From the NCBI GenBank assembly GCA_904063045.1, contig CAJFCJ010000006.1, positions 4,790,408 through 4,854,407 of the forward strand: 64,000 nucleotides of DNA, given 5' to 3'. The stretch is from Dimorphilus gyrociliatus (lineage: Eukaryota; Annelida; Polychaeta; Dinophilidae). Positions 21,905 through 34,553 of the stretch are shown one piece after another (position 1 is the first letter of the stretch; every line of letters starts with the position of its first letter). Both the position numbers and the translations under genes were made by a program. The notes beneath the pieces were generated by a model. The model saw only the letters and a program-made list of their open reading frames with translations. It was not told the origin of the DNA and made no database searches.

Positions 21905-24900
21905 TTATAGCCTTTCTTTGGCAGGTATCCATACAACAGGCCCTGACTGTTCCTTGATAATTTCTTTTACCTTAGCATATACTTCGTCTCCAGTTTCGCC
22001 CGTAGCAAGAGCTATTTTACAAAAGGAAAAAAAGAAAATAAATAGAAAGATTAGTCTGTAATATAATTAGTAATTGATTTATGCAAATCTAAAGAAAGAG
22101 TGATAGGAATGGGATTGTAATTTATTTAATTTAATTTACCTGTAAAATATTCTCCAAATTCGTGTTCAAGTTTCAAAGCTCTTTCGAAAGCTTTGACAGC
22201 TTGATCTTCTGATATTCTCTTCGACCAATCTTGAATATTTTCGGGACTCTGAGGTCTTATAAAAATGGCTATCGGATAAAGTTGAGCAGCCTGCAATCGT
22301 TTAATGGCATTTCCGGACACGTCCAATATACAATGTTTCTGCCTTAGTGCTACTTCTCTAACAGCTTCGACGCTAGTCCCATACAAATTTTCGTTGTATT
22401 GCCCAGCTTCTATAAATGAATGATTTTGAATTTCTTTTTCCATTTTTTCTCTTGATTCGACAAAATGGTAGTCTCGACCGTCAACTTCGTAATCTCTCCT
22501 CTGTCGAGTTGTGTGCGGAACACAAGATCCAAATTTATCGGGAAATTCCGAGATAAGATCGTCGTTAATTCTATCCTTTAGAGGTCCAAGAATAATTACT
22601 GGACGAGTGTATTTTAGTTCCTGCTGAGTCACTGGCTCGTACGATAGAATAATTTCGTCCGATACTATATATTTATAGGGAGAAATAAAAAAAAGGAAAA
22701 GATAAATAAATGAAGATTAATAAATAATTTATACAGTAGGAATTTAATGCGGGAGATAATATTACTAACTCGATGCAACCAAGATGCTAATTATTCTAAT
22801 ATGGATTAAAAAATTGTTAGGTGCTTAGTTTGCTAAATAATAAGAATTTTGTTAGTTACCCGTTAAGGATGCTTTTTCAATATAAAGATAACCAATCGAT
22901 AGAATATACTGTAGTGTAGTTGATAGATATTATCAAGCTTATATCTACTAGTAATTTACCCATCGATTGAGGAGCAAAGCTCGATTGAGCTAGTATGGAT
23001 TTGGGATATCTGTATACTACACAAATAAGTTCTCACGGGGTTGATTCCTCTAACTTTTACAACGTCGAAGAAGCCAGAAAATAATATCATTAAATCGACT
23101 TACATTCGTCGCCTGATATGGCATCTTCAGAACCTGAATGCTCTTTACTCTTCATAAATGGAAATCTCCTCGAAAACGAAAAGTTCTTTTTTCGCTTATC
23201 AGCCGTTAACGTACCTTGATTATTTGGTGGTGGAGGGGAGGACGATGCGCTCTTGTTTGCTTGGAACTTGACGTTCTTCAATCTTGATCGCTCCTTCCTC
23301 TCCACTCTCCTCTTCGATGGTATGATACCAAGTGGATCGTGTTCCTCCGGCTCCGGTACGATTCTTCTCGCTTGCCACCATTCATCGTCTGATGCGTTCG
23401 TGACATGCAGGATATCGCCGTATTTAAATGCTAATCCTTTAGAGGGCAGACCGCTATCCCTTGTCGGATCATATTCGAATAGCGCTTTAACGTACAACGT
23501 CCTTTTGTGAGTTGTCTTCAAACTGCCCGTACTAGTATTAATCATCTGTTCGCGTATATCGTGTATCTTTGCCTCAAATCTATTATACTCTTCTGGCTTG
23601 TACTGCGCAAGTATAATGACTTCGTCGCCAGATGATTTTAATGCAGCCGCAGCTTCCTCGTGAGTGGCGTGGCGAAGATCCCTTCCATTTACCTATCAGG
23701 AAAAAGTGGTTTTTCATTAATCATCAAAAGATTTATTATTCATCGAATGACTTACTGATAAAAGTTGATCTCCTCTTCTTAACTCACCCGAGATATCTGC
23801 GCAACCGCCAGCCAGAATAAAGCTTATAAATATACCTTCACCATCTTCTCCACCAACTATATTGAAACCTAATTCGGTGTTTTGCTTCTTCAGGATAATT
23901 CGCCTCGGCTCTCTAAATAAACACAAAGGAGAAAATAAATGTTTTTTTTTATACGTTAATCATTGTTTGCAGGTGTCGCAAATAGTGTATGTTTGCTTCC
24001 GCAATAAGTAAGTATCCTTCTTCCGGTGGTGTTTAATATATTGTACAAATAAACAATAAACAAAAAATCGAATTACCTCGAGATATCCATAGCCTCTACG
24101 GCTTGAGGCTCTGGAAGAACTGGCTGATGCTGCAGAGGCATTTGGATAAGCTGTTGTTCCATCATCTCAGACGTATGGCCACTAACAAACGGTTTTACTA
24201 CTATTAGTTTTACAACTTTGCTAGTTGCTTTCAAAACGCTGACGGCATCGTCGTGAGACACAGCTTCTAAAAGCATGTTATCCACGCTGACCAATCTATC
24301 CCCGACTTCCAGCCGACCGTCCTGATGGGCAGCTCCCCCTTCTATTATCTTAGTAATAAAAATTCCATCATCGCCGGTAATGTGTTGATTGCCGATACCT
24401 CCAGCTATTGAAAATCCCAAGCCCTTATTTGTCTTTGTCAAAATAATTTCGACAGGCTCAGCTGAATTGTTCGTTTTACAACGCCTTAGGACTAATCGAA
24501 CGCTTTCACCAGCTGATTTTAATGCTTGAACAGCCTCTCCATGAGATACATTTAACGTATTTACTCCATTTACGGATACTATAACGTCGTTCACTAAAAC
24601 ATTTCCGTCAGCTGCGGCTGCCCCACCTGTCGGGATAAATTTATTTGTAATTAAGATGGAAAGTTGTTAGTCCGTGCCATACCAGGAATAATTTTAGTTA
24701 TGTAAATACTGGGGTCGTCCCCAATATGCGGATTGTCACTGCCCCCAGCGATTGAAAATCCCAAACCAGATCCTCCCCTTTCCAATGCCACTTTTATCGT
24801 TTCCCACTCGCCTGACAAATTGGCAACGTCTTCGCCATTTAGTCGAGGTTGGGGCCGTTGTTGCTCTTCGACGGGTGGCAGGGGCGTTGTCGAGTACTGC

Positions 24901-27900
24901 TATAAAAAGGAAAAAAAGAAAATTCTGTAAATTGCAATAACAAAGCAAATTCTTCCTACGAGTCGGGACGATCAATATTCCCTTGAGCATCCTAGTTTTT
25001 TTTTCTACTACACAATACATCTCATTTAGATAGCAGGTAGTGTTTATAAAGCCACCTATTTTTAGAGAAAGTCGATTGATCAAAGAAGAAACGCGAAGAA
25101 AAGTTAACTAATAACTAAGTGCCTGCAAAGAAACGTTCTTCCGATCGTTTTATCGACTCGGTTGAAGGAGTCCGCAAACCGATAAAGACGCACGAAACTA
25201 CATTTTCCAGATTGAATCGGGAACGCCCCTCTCTAAATTATAGTCCAACGGAGACTTAAGAAACGGATATACTATCAAATTACTTCCTCTTCCCGTAGAT
25301 ATATTATATCTCTATCACTGTATAACAACCAGGACTATAGACAGCCGTATGCGGCGTCAACTATCGGTGACAGTTGCATCATTGTCTAGGGATTCTCGCA
25401 GTCAATATAATCTAGCTACTTCTTTCCGTGCCGTTTCTCCCTTCTCTTTTTTAATTCCTTAAAAGTATCAGAGGCAGGATAAGAAAAAAAATCAAGTCAG
25501 CGTAGGAAAAGAATAATACAAAAAAGTAAGAGAAAGCCAAACAACTAAACTCCATAACAAATGAAAAGAAAGCAGCGACAGGGGCTTAGGATAATCCTAT
25601 CAAGCGCCGTCTAAACGGCTTTCAACTGAGATAGGAAAGGAAAATTCTAGCATAGAAGATATATACCGTTTCCTTTTCGTAAGTAATCGTATCCACATAT
25701 TTTCTGAAAGTCACGCTTCTACGTTGCTGTCTGCGCCTACACCACGTCCACATGACAATCATTTGAACAGATAACGATGATGGAAAAGATGCTCTTATCC
25801 ATTATTTAATATTGCGTTCATTCTGATTTTTTTTTCCACTGACACAAAACAGACGGAGGAGGAGAAATCGTGATTTTGCTGTTACAACGGAAATGACGTA
25901 AACGAAAAGTCAAAGAACAATAATCCATCACGACCGTCCTGCACCATGCATGTGTCGTGTGGCGCTACAATACGTCAGTTACTTAGCAGGAACAACAATA
26001 CTGCAGTGTCGGGACGTATTTAGGCTATTAAGTTGGCCGCTAGTTAGCGCTGGGAAAATCCGAGAATAAATGACGTAAAGCAAGCCGATGAAGCCACCCA
26101 GTACGCTCCCGCATCCAATATTCATGAAGGAAACCGACTCAAAAATTCCATCTCATAGAGATAGCCCGTCTAAAAACACTGCCGTTCACGGCGGACGTTT
26201 ACTTTGCGCAAAAGGGAAAAAGATGAGAACACAAATAGTGGCAGAGAAACAAGAGTGGGGCGCTTCATATAGCCTACCTAGATTGCGCCATCTATCGCTA
26301 GTAGCGACTCGAAATGAAAAAAAAATAGAACCAACATAAACTAAATATCAACTAACCTGCTGATTTGGCGGCTCACGGAGTTTCATTGGTAGAGTTGATT
26401 GTTGCATTGCTTCCTTGTACTCCTGAGAAGGCTTTTGTTGCAAGGGCAATGTATGGGATCCATTGTCGACAACTTCGGGAGGAGGTGGTGGTAATTCCAC
26501 GCTATTATTTTAAAGAAAAAGGTACTTTCAAAGAAAGATAAAAACGCACTTCTAAAAGCCTAAAAATACAAAAAAATTAGCAGGACGCCTGTAATTCAAT
26601 AATTTCTTCTTATCCCTTGACGAGCATAAAAAAACGTGCCGAGCGGAGAATAGGTATAGAAATGAAGCTAATCATCGCCCAGACGTATGACCTAGTTGAT
26701 TTTCCAACCATCCACAAAAACTCCCCAACTACTCGCTAAAAGGTTTTATTTAATTGCCACCGACGACGATCTAAATAAAATATGAGGGTAGACGGTCTAA
26801 TTGATTACCGATCGGAAAAAAGAACGGACGTTCGAAGACGTAAGAACATGATTTAGTTAGTTGGAATAAGGAAGCAACAAATTTTTCAAGTTCAAGGAAT
26901 GAAAAGTTAATACAAACCTATCGACCGATGGTTGCTTTCTGGTTTCAATTACCGTCGCTTGTTGTTGCCTCGCGACACTGGTCGTGATTGGTGGCTGATT
27001 CTCCCATCGTGACGCTATTTGCAGAGTCTCTAACGTCTTTTGCTGAGTTGTCTTCTTCTCATCCAGCAATGTTATTTCATAAAATTCTTGTATATCTGTA
27101 AAGTGGCTTTACTCTTAAAATTTTTAGTATGGTTTATTCTCGATGGGCGACTGGGCCAGCAATCGATAAAAGGCTTAGTAAAGCCGTTAACATCGTTACT
27201 TGACCAACCGTCACTCCTCTTATTAACAAACGCCCGCCCCGAATTTGCTATTGGCAATATAAGCACCGTTACATTCTCATTATCAGGACTAGTTTATATG
27301 GATTATATCAACAATCCTGCGTTAACCCCATTCTCCTAACCCTTCCCCTTTTTCTCTTCATCATTATATTCCTCTTCGTGCCATGATTCACGAGGGGGAA
27401 TGTTTCTAAATAAAAGGCTATCGCACTTAGTCTTAATCGATCATATTTTTTCACTTTCTAACTTAAACAATTCGGATTTTATATATCTTTTAAAAATTGT
27501 TAAATGTTTTTTTTTCTGGCGTTCTTTCCTCTCCATTTAGATTAGAATAGAATTTGCATCTTTACACAGATAAGCAACTGACTATCTATGTTGGGCAAAA
27601 CCATTTCTGCTTGTAAAATAATAAAGAAGAATAAATTCTAGATAGATAAATACTCGCTCTATCTCTTGTCTACGTTAAGCTTAGATTAAGGTTCTTGATA
27701 AGACGTAAATGAGAATACTCTTAACTTACCGAGTAGAGCTTGAAAAAGGCGACTTTTAAATATCCTTATCACCCTTTCGATCGCTGTTCTGAGCGGTCTG
27801 TCGTGAGGTTTGTTGAGCTTTCTGTGATACTCTTCAAGTAATTCCAAGGCTTTGTGTGCATCTGTAAATAATCGCCGAGTTTATATTTTGGAGAAATTAT

Positions 27901-27938
27901 CGACAAATTTCCCACTAACCTTGTTTCTTTACTGGCAT
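21905..27938 (-). CDS. DLG1: Discs-large MAGUK scaffold (L27, 3 PDZ, SH3, GuK)
   Basis: Membrane-associated scaffold of septate/basolateral junctions and synapses. Ten exons: 27938-27920, 27861-27730, 27095-26918, 26501-26357, 24899-24683, 24626-24077, 23912-23756, 23692-23104, 22664-22140 and 22011-21905, 872 aa in frame. Order: [19 protein letters not shown] starts the L27 domain. PDZ1 has [20 protein letters not shown]2 has [18 protein letters not shown] and PDZ3 has [22 protein letters not shown]3 starts [20 protein letters not shown]. The basic hook is [17 protein letters not shown]. GuK has [20 protein letters not shown]. The protein ends IPAKERL. As in other MAGUKs the GuK domain is a phosphopeptide-binding fold rather than an enzyme. 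Introns are longer than elsewhere (up to ~1.5 kb), and one contains an alternative first exon with its own promoter motifs. Confidence 0.97.
25667..25762 (-). CDS. DLG1: DLG alternative first exon (L27-less isoform)
   Basis: In the 1.46-kb intron before PDZ1, an ATG at 25762 opens 32 codons ([20 protein letters not shown] and onward) ending ACG before gtatat. The exon is phase 0 and joins exactly in frame to the exon starting CAG TAC at 24899, replacing the L27-coding exons. A short N-terminus with a Cys near the start and a K-Y tract resembles the alpha-type N-termini of vertebrate DLG2/DLG4, where an N-terminal Cys pair is palmitoylated; here only one Cys is present. CREB-type sites lie just upstream. 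Transcript evidence is lacking. Confidence 0.6.
25860..26125 (-). promoter_or_regulatory. Internal DLG promoter with three CRE-like sites
   Basis: TGACGTAA at 25893-25900, TACGTCA at 25971-25977 and TGACGTAA at 26071-26078, plus a CCAAT at about 26114-26118, lie 130-360 bp upstream of the alternative first-exon ATG. The region is less AT-rich than the surrounding introns. Confidence 0.5.
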
Positions 27939-28580
27939 CCTCTTATCCGTTCTGACAGGTATGATAACACCTGGTGACTATCCAAAATCAAAAGATCTTT
28001 CAATGCACTACCATATAATCACAAAATTATTATATGAACTGCAATACTTTGCAATAATATTGCCTTTTCGATATCAATAAGTGTTAGATGAGCTCCGAAA
28101 TTGCAAATTTCACGCAGTTTCACGCTGATTCGGCCACCGAGCGAAAATGGCCGCGATGGCGGATCGGTAAATATGCTGTCACGTGACACAAATGATTGAT
28201 CGCAATGGTAGTAGAAAAATTTTACATTTTTATTTATCGGTTAGCTAAACAATCTTAGCTTATTTAAAAGCCTTTTTAACGAGAGAAATTTCCGAATAAA
28301 ATTAACGCTCCCTAATTCCCGCCAATTTCCGAATAAAAAAAAATCGACATTTTCGTATAAAATACAAATAACGGTATAATTTTTTATTCTTATCAAAAAC
28401 ACTTCATGTTTACGTTGGAAAGATTTTTGCATTTAATCAACAAGAGTATTTTAAGACAAATTTTTCGCAGTTTAAAAATTCAAGGACTGATTTTATTTAT
28501 CATTCGTTAAACCATTTTTTTCATACATATTAGAATGAACAATGAAATCAGTCGAAAATGCTCCTAGTCAATATCAAGTT
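27939..28580. other. DLG upstream region / NCAPH 3' flank
   Basis: Same-strand gap. The DLG promoter motifs near 28144-28185 are listed separately. The NCAPH 3' UTR occupies the right part. No further gene is visible. Confidence 0.6.
28144..28185 (-). promoter_or_regulatory. YY1-like and E-box motifs of the long-form DLG promoter
   Basis: AAAATGGCCGC at 28144-28154, ATGGCGG at 28156-28162 and CACGTG at 28180-28185 form a GC-rich island about 220 bp upstream of the DLG start codon. The same ATGGCGG element recurs near other starts in the window. Confidence 0.5.
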
Positions 28581-31500
28581 TCATTCATTTTTTTCAGTAT
28601 AGGTTAATATAAGTTCATCTCCATCATTAAGTTCTGCAAAATTGATCTCTTCTTTGTTACTCAATTGTAGAAGAGCACTGAACACGTAAGGTAAACTTGT
28701 GTAACCGTCCCGAACCTTATCGTCTCGGTCACATAAATATTGGTATAGGCCCGAAAAATTCTGAGTTTCCTGATCCGACTCTTTTTTATCAGGACCTTCT
28801 CCTTTTTCATCGAAGTCAGCCATTGGTAAAGGTGCAGGATATTTGAGGTAGCTTGTGATTTTTGCCTTCAGTTTTTCAATGTTAACGTCTCGCGCTTTCT
28901 TTTCGTATTGAAGTTCCAGTCGTGCAAGTTTAGTGGGTGGTGTAACCAGTTCTCCTGCTAATGATCTAACAGCTGCAAAAGATTGAACAGCAACAGTTTC
29001 ATCAAATCCTTCACCTTCAAACATATTTGGCTCCGCATCTCCACCTGCGTCATCGTCATCATTTGCGTCATCCTAAACAAGAAGTTCAAGATATATGATA
29101 AAAACGGATACACAGAAATTTGCTTCATATTAAGACATACCAATCCAATGTTTTCTCCACCAAATAATGTTTCTTGGGCTTTTGTTTCCACATTAACGCT
29201 ACTAAAACTTTCAGCAACGCTTGTTCGTCGTTTTTTCTACCAGTTCAATTGATCTAAATCTTAACTTGACAGATATTTAAAAATACCTACAATAAGCCTC
29301 CTATTGTTTTCGACCATGGCCCGAACGTCTAAAAGATCATATAATAACTGTAATTTGTTAACGATCACCGATTCTCTGCTATCGCTCTCTGATGTGTTTA
29401 CACGTTTCTTAAGTTGAAATAGCTGTCAAAGCAAATGTTAAGCATCAAAACAATTCACCAATAAAAAAAGCTTAAAAAAATTAGTACGTCAGAATAGCGG
29501 CGGGTGTCAGGTAACAATTCACAATCATAAAAGAGAACCCTCCTTTTCTTTTTAACGTCGACAGATGGTTTCTCTAAAACAAAATTTTATTGATTTTTAT
29601 GCGGGCAAAAGTTATCAGAAAGAAACTAATAGAACCTAAACAGAAAAAAACTTGTTTTCTCGCTTAAATTGGTCTCATCAAAAGCTAGTAAACTACCTGA
29701 TTTGTGAAAAATTTCAGCACAAAATCAGATATTTACTGGCTCTTGGCTAAATCCAGTGAACGAGAACAAAGAGTTAAAGCAAAGGAAACATTGAAAAGTA
29801 TGTTTCTTAATAAATCCGACGTAGGTAAGTACTTGATTTGTTCAATCAGACAAACCAAACACTAACCCACGTAGGCCTTATTTACGTCATGGTATAGAGT
29901 GATAGTATAGAGTAATCAACTTTGTTCGCGAAAATCAGTAAAAGAAAACAAGAACACTAGACTAAGTCACATCTAAATACCTACTTGACTCTTCTCCTTG
30001 AGCTTTTATAAATATTATAATGCATTTCAATTTTTAAGATATATTTATATACATAGATAAATAGAACATTGGCAATTTTTAAGTCTTAAGCTTACGTGAT
30101 CGTGGTCTTCGCTTTTTTTTCCATAGTTGTAAAAACTCGGAAGGATCAGATAATGTACTTCTGAAATCAAAATGAATATTTAAATAGATTTTCATACAAT
30201 TTTAATTATCTCACATAGTTGTATTGCTTTCAGTTGCAGAAGGGCGCGGTGATGAAATTGAGGCTTCACTTTCGCCCACAACACTTAGGTGATCATCATC
30301 ACCGTCGTCAGCAGAAATGCTGTCTCGAACGTCTTCTGCCTAATATTTTCATTCCTAATGATAATGATTTTTCAATTTCAAGAAACTTACTGGAAGCTGA
30401 GTAGGAGGCATTGAATAATTAAAAGACATCCCCTGGTTGACATCCTCTACAGATTCATCGACTCTATTTCTTGCTTGCTCCGGTTCCGGATGGGAAACCT
30501 ACAAATTCTGGCGTAAAGGATGAAGTTCATGTTATAATATTGCTTACATTCATTCCGGAAAGGAAAGAAAAGCAGCGGATATCGGGTAAAATAGCTTTGA
30601 CATTTTTCGTAGTGTTTAGTAACTGCCTGCAGTTAACGGTAAAATCCTCCATTTTACTGGGGTTCTGGCACAATAACGAGTCTTTTTCCGCAAAAAGTGG
30701 CACTAAAGAATCTTGTTCATGGCGACCAAGCATATGAGACATTCCACGTTTAGTATCGGGCTCATATTCATATTTCCGACGTAGACGAAAACTAGTATCC
30801 TACAAAGAAATTTTAACTTTTAGTGTATAAACATTTCACGTTCCTTACTTTAACTCCAGAGTTATCTGCACTATCCGTGATGTTGTCAAGATTCTTTGCA
30901 ATACTATCCTTCTTTCTTAATTTTCTAGTTTTCCTTTTATCTTTTTTTCTGTAAAAATACAAAAAGTATTTATTTCTCACAAATATGACCGCCTTCTATT
31001 ATTACTTTGTAGTTTCTTCATCTTGATTTTCCTCAGTTCCCATGTCTTGTTCTATTTCATGGGCACCATCTAATCGAAGAAATTTTGAAAATTAAATGAT
31101 CAACACAAATGTGTTAATTACTTACCAACACTTGTTCGTCTGTTTCTTTGCATATCTTGTATATATCGTCTGGTGTCGTGATGAACTGTATCCACACGAT
31201 AGGCATAAATCTTTGTATTGGCGCCAAGAGCAGAGCTTGCTTTCTGAAATAGTAATTATTTATATATTGAAGCAGATTTTTCAATGAAAACGAACTTGGA
31301 ATGTATCAGCTTGGTCATCTTTTTTCCAGACTTTTTTCATAGTCACGTCTGTAAGCATATTCAATTGGAAGCAGTTCCGTTTTGTCAGTTTCTAAAATAA
31401 ACATACTAAATTAGATATAAATTCTTCAAGTAGAGTATTGAAGACGTACTTACATTGTCGGATACAAATTTAACGGTGTTATTAAATTGCCGCATGCATT

Positions 31501-32386
31501 CTTCGGTTAGAATGCTTGCTGGCCCACCCACGCTTTTACTAGCAGATGATATTGAAGTGGCCATCATTGGAGTTAAAGGTACATTTTTGCGTTTAATCGG
31601 ATGTTCTTCCGCAATATCAGCAACAAAGGCTGTGACGAGACCTGATCGTCTTCTACGTAAAAGAAATATTTTTAATTACCTTCAGATGCTAAATTATAAG
31701 CATGGATAAGGTGGGTTTTATTATTAATAGGAGAAACTAACAAGCAGCCCCTAAATGAATACAAAAGAGAAATTTTGATACTTCAAGTAACATTGACAAA
31801 TTTTCTAAGACATTAGTAAATCATTTACAAAGAATGTACTTACTTACATCATTCATTCTATTCGATGAAGGCAATAAAAAAAATAATTATTATCTTAGCG
31901 AAGTTCCGTATCTTTTGTTTAAATTTTAAATAAACTAAAAAATGAATTAAACAATTATAAAAACAAAATTGTGTGAATGGGCATATAAAAATATATTCCC
32001 TTATGTTATATAAAATAGATGATAAAGCTTTTCATATGTAAATAAACTTCTTATAGTTTAAATATATGCATGCTAAAATTCTATCTGTACTTTATCAATA
32101 TCATAAAAGAAGTTTATTCGTATATGGTAAAGGTTTATACACATTCGTGTTATAAATTATACTATTGAAAAACTACATATGCATGGGAGGAGGTAGATAT
32201 TAGAGGTTTTGTTATACGCTAAAATCTATCTACATATCATCAGCTACTACAAATTGTTACTCATTTCCTAATAAAGCAAATAGTGGAGTTGATGTATATA
32301 ATTGTACTGTAAAAAAAATATATTTACTCGCTATAACCTCCTTACCGTATTGAATTCGATGAGTTGTTGTCTTTGGCCACAGGCAT
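28581..32386 (-). CDS. NCAPH: Condensin I non-SMC subunit H (NCAPH/Barren)
   Basis: The kleisin of condensin I, which closes the SMC2-SMC4 ring in mitosis. Fourteen exons: 32386-32346, 31652-31454, 31391-31296, 31243-31126, 31069-31006, 30948-30849, 30799-30548, 30498-30391, 30339-30215, 30160-30096, 29573-29488, 29422-29291, 29236-29141 and 29072-28581, 657 aa, all phases consistent. Family landmarks: an RRRSG block near the N-terminus, LTKRNCFQLNML, the signature LGANTKIYAYRVDTVHHD, and KNLDNITDSADN. The C-terminal winged-helix kleisin part has LVTPPTKLARLELQYEKKAR and NIEKLKAKI. The middle is acidic. The start follows an acceptor-like ttttcag 14 nt upstream, so a 5' UTR exon or trans-spliced leader is possible. 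The join across 29574-30095 is the least certain: phases agree, but exon 10 can also read through to a TAA. Confidence 0.88.
29718..29824 (+). other. Exon-like segment antisense to NCAPH
   Basis: On the plus strand an open 35-codon segment (SDIYWLLAKSSEREQRVKAK within it) lies between a strong acceptor, atttcag, and a strong donor, gtaagt, inside the 522-nt NCAPH intron. No partner exon is found on either side. It may be a piece of an antisense gene, a remnant, or chance. Confidence 0.25.
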
Positions 32387-33289
32387 TTCGACCCTGTTCT
32401 CCTGAAAAGTGAAAATCGTTTCAGATTGTTTATACGAGAATTAGCAAGCTTCCAACGCAGATTAATAGTACGACGTAAGCTAACATACTATCAATTCAAA
32501 TATTAGCTAATTGTGTTTTAGCTAAAAATCATAGTACCTTGTTCTTTAAAAAATCAATTAAATTACAGCCAAAAACGAGTAATTTAGCAATTTATACGAT
32601 TATCAACACGCGTACTATAACGCGAAGTAATACAAAATGGCGGATAGAATGTAGGCAACTAAAACTTTTTTAATTCTTCGTTATCCGCTTTCATCTAATG
32701 TTTCACTAATTTCCTAGCTTGACTATGAGTAAAAATTTAGAATTTAGTTCTATCCTGAAGTCCTAAAATATCGTTATGAATCAGAAATTTTCAAAAGATT
32801 GAGTCAACTTACCCAGTGGCGGTTAACCGAAATGCAATGGCGCCCTATTTCAAACGCGGCGTTAGTTCGGTTTGTACCAAAGCGAACTATAACATTCAAA
32901 CATCGAAACGGTTGCAAAAGATTTTATCAATAATATAGTAACTTAATTTTTTTCCTTGAATAATTTAATTATTAAAGTACTTTCCTAAAAATATTTCCAA
33001 AAATTTACAAGAAATACTTACGTTTAAGAAGAAAATCGTTAATTTTGTTGTCTAGAAGCTTCGTTCCAGCTAAAGCGTCCTATGTTGAGTTAGTTTTCTC
33101 TGGCTGAAAGGGTCATAAATTCTACGCGGGCTTTGTATTATTTGTCATTTTTAGTATTAATAATTTGTTGGTTACGTTTTGAAAAAAAATTAACATTAAT
33201 TATAAAAGAATTTTTTTTTGTTTTATTATACCAAAAAGAATAAAGTAGGTGGCGTTGATTAATTCGTTGAAACTTAGAACACCCTACCT
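32387..33289. promoter_or_regulatory. Divergent promoter region, NCAPH (-) and SFR1-like (+)
   Basis: 903 bp with ATGGCGG at 32637-32643 in an AAAATGGCGGAT context, about 250 bp from the NCAPH start. No coding exon is seen, apart from possible 5' UTR sequence near 32387-32402 after a ttttcag acceptor on the minus strand. Confidence 0.45.
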
Positions 33290-33670
33290 ATGAAAAGAAC
33301 CAATAAGAGTGGCTTTCTGCCCCCTGGCAAAAAGAAACAAACCGGCGAGAAACAAGATTTTTGCGATGAGGAGAAAATAAAGTCTTTGGAAGTCTTAAAC
33401 AAATTCTATGAAGATAAGTTGCGGCAATTGCAAATAGTAGAATCGAATGCTAGAAAGGTATTAGATTTTTAAGTAGACATACGAAAACATTCATAAACCA
33501 CTTCAAAGGATTCTTTGGGAGAATTGGAAAGGCTAACGAACAAATGGAAAAATGTTTGTTTGAAGGCAGTAGAGGAGCTAGAAGAATGGTATAAAGAACG
33601 TAATATTCCGGCGTCTCACGAGAATTTAGGACTTAGCGAAAAACTTTATGAGTTTATTAAAAACGAGTAG
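33290..33670 (+). CDS. SFR1: SFR1/Mei5-like recombination mediator
   Basis: Exons 33290-33457 and 33509-33670 encode 109 aa. A Lys-rich N-terminus leads into the Mei5 coiled coil (VLNKFYEDKLRQLQIV) and the conserved helix ELERLTNKWKNVCLKAVEEL. That matches the W-R/K-x-x-C-Q-x-x-L-x-x-L block of vertebrate SFR1, followed by the usual short C-terminal segment. SFR1 with SWI5 stimulates RAD51 strand exchange. It is shorter than vertebrate SFR1 because the disordered N-terminal extension is lacking. The assignment rests on one motif and size. Confidence 0.65.
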
Positions 33671-33766
33671 GATGCTTGTTTATTCAGAACTAATAATAAG
33701 CAATACTGCTACATAAATACGAAATATCACTGTTTACAAACTTGAACTTCGTTTAGACTAGTCTCT

Positions 33767-34553
33767 TTAAGACGACCATTCAAAATCCCAAGATATTTCA
33801 TTCTTCTCTTTCGCTTCTTCGGTTGGGATCGGTGATGGGGGTGAGGTATCTTTTAAATTTAAAATTTCTATAAGATGAAACGTGGCATGAAAATTTTTGA
33901 AATATTACCAAAAAAAGGTAAATTAGGACTTTCCATATGTTCTAGTTCAGTTTGTGAGTCCATTCTACGATAGACACTCGGTTTCCAGCTGATTATGTCT
34001 TTCAAATAGGAAGTAATTCTCTCACTCTTGGGAATAACGTCCTCATAAGTGTCTGTTATATGGAAAATTCTTAATAAAAACCCCTTGTGTAATTGAGTAT
34101 TATAACTTTTTTACCATCTTCCATCTGAAGAGCATTTTCAACTTCTTCATCATTTTTTCTTGCTAGTGACTTTTGTGTTTCTACCACTTTCTGTGGTGAA
34201 CTCTCTAACATTGTATAATTCTTGTCCTTCTTCATTATTTTCGAAACTGATCTAAACTTTGAAGTCTGGAAGTAAATTAAGGTTAAGAGAATGATATTTT
34301 CCTATAACTGAGAATTTTTTTTACCTGTAATGGTTTAGCTAAAACATTCAAACTTCCGAACGACAATTTCGGAATGCTAAAATTTTTCGTATCTGAAAAC
34401 AAGTAAACAGTGAAGAAAGTGAAAACACATGACGCTTTCAAATATACCGGAAGATTTCTTGGTCTGCGAAACATTTTTCTTTGTACAAATGTTCTCATCT
34501 TCAACATGAACCTGCTTATTGTAGCTTTCTGTTGATGCAATTTTGGCAGACAT
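33767..34553 (-). CDS. Unidentified protein sharing the kinesin-5 promoter
   Basis: Five small exons, 34553-34448, 34392-34325, 34265-34115, 34052-33909 and 33849-33767, give 183 aa with consistent phases. The protein is polar and largely disordered, Ser/Lys/Glu-rich. Short conserved-looking patches are SIPKLSFGSLNVLAKPLQ, RITSYLKDIISWKPSVYRRM, a Pro-directed patch TSPPSPIPTEE, and a C-terminus ending ISWDFEWSS. I do not recognise the family. Its start is 324 bp from the divergent kinesin-5 start, and that interval has CCAAT and CHR-like motifs, so mitotic expression is likely (inference). A short motif protein of the kinetochore, cohesion or spindle type would fit. Confidence 0.7.

Noticed and set aside
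26088-26339. 83-codon plus-strand ORF in the DLG intron
   Set aside because: Composition is unremarkable, it overlaps the CRE cluster, and no partner exon or domain is visible.
30219-31709. Plus-strand ORFs at 30219, 30471 and 31455
   Set aside because: Antisense to NCAPH exons that carry the family motifs and consistent phases.
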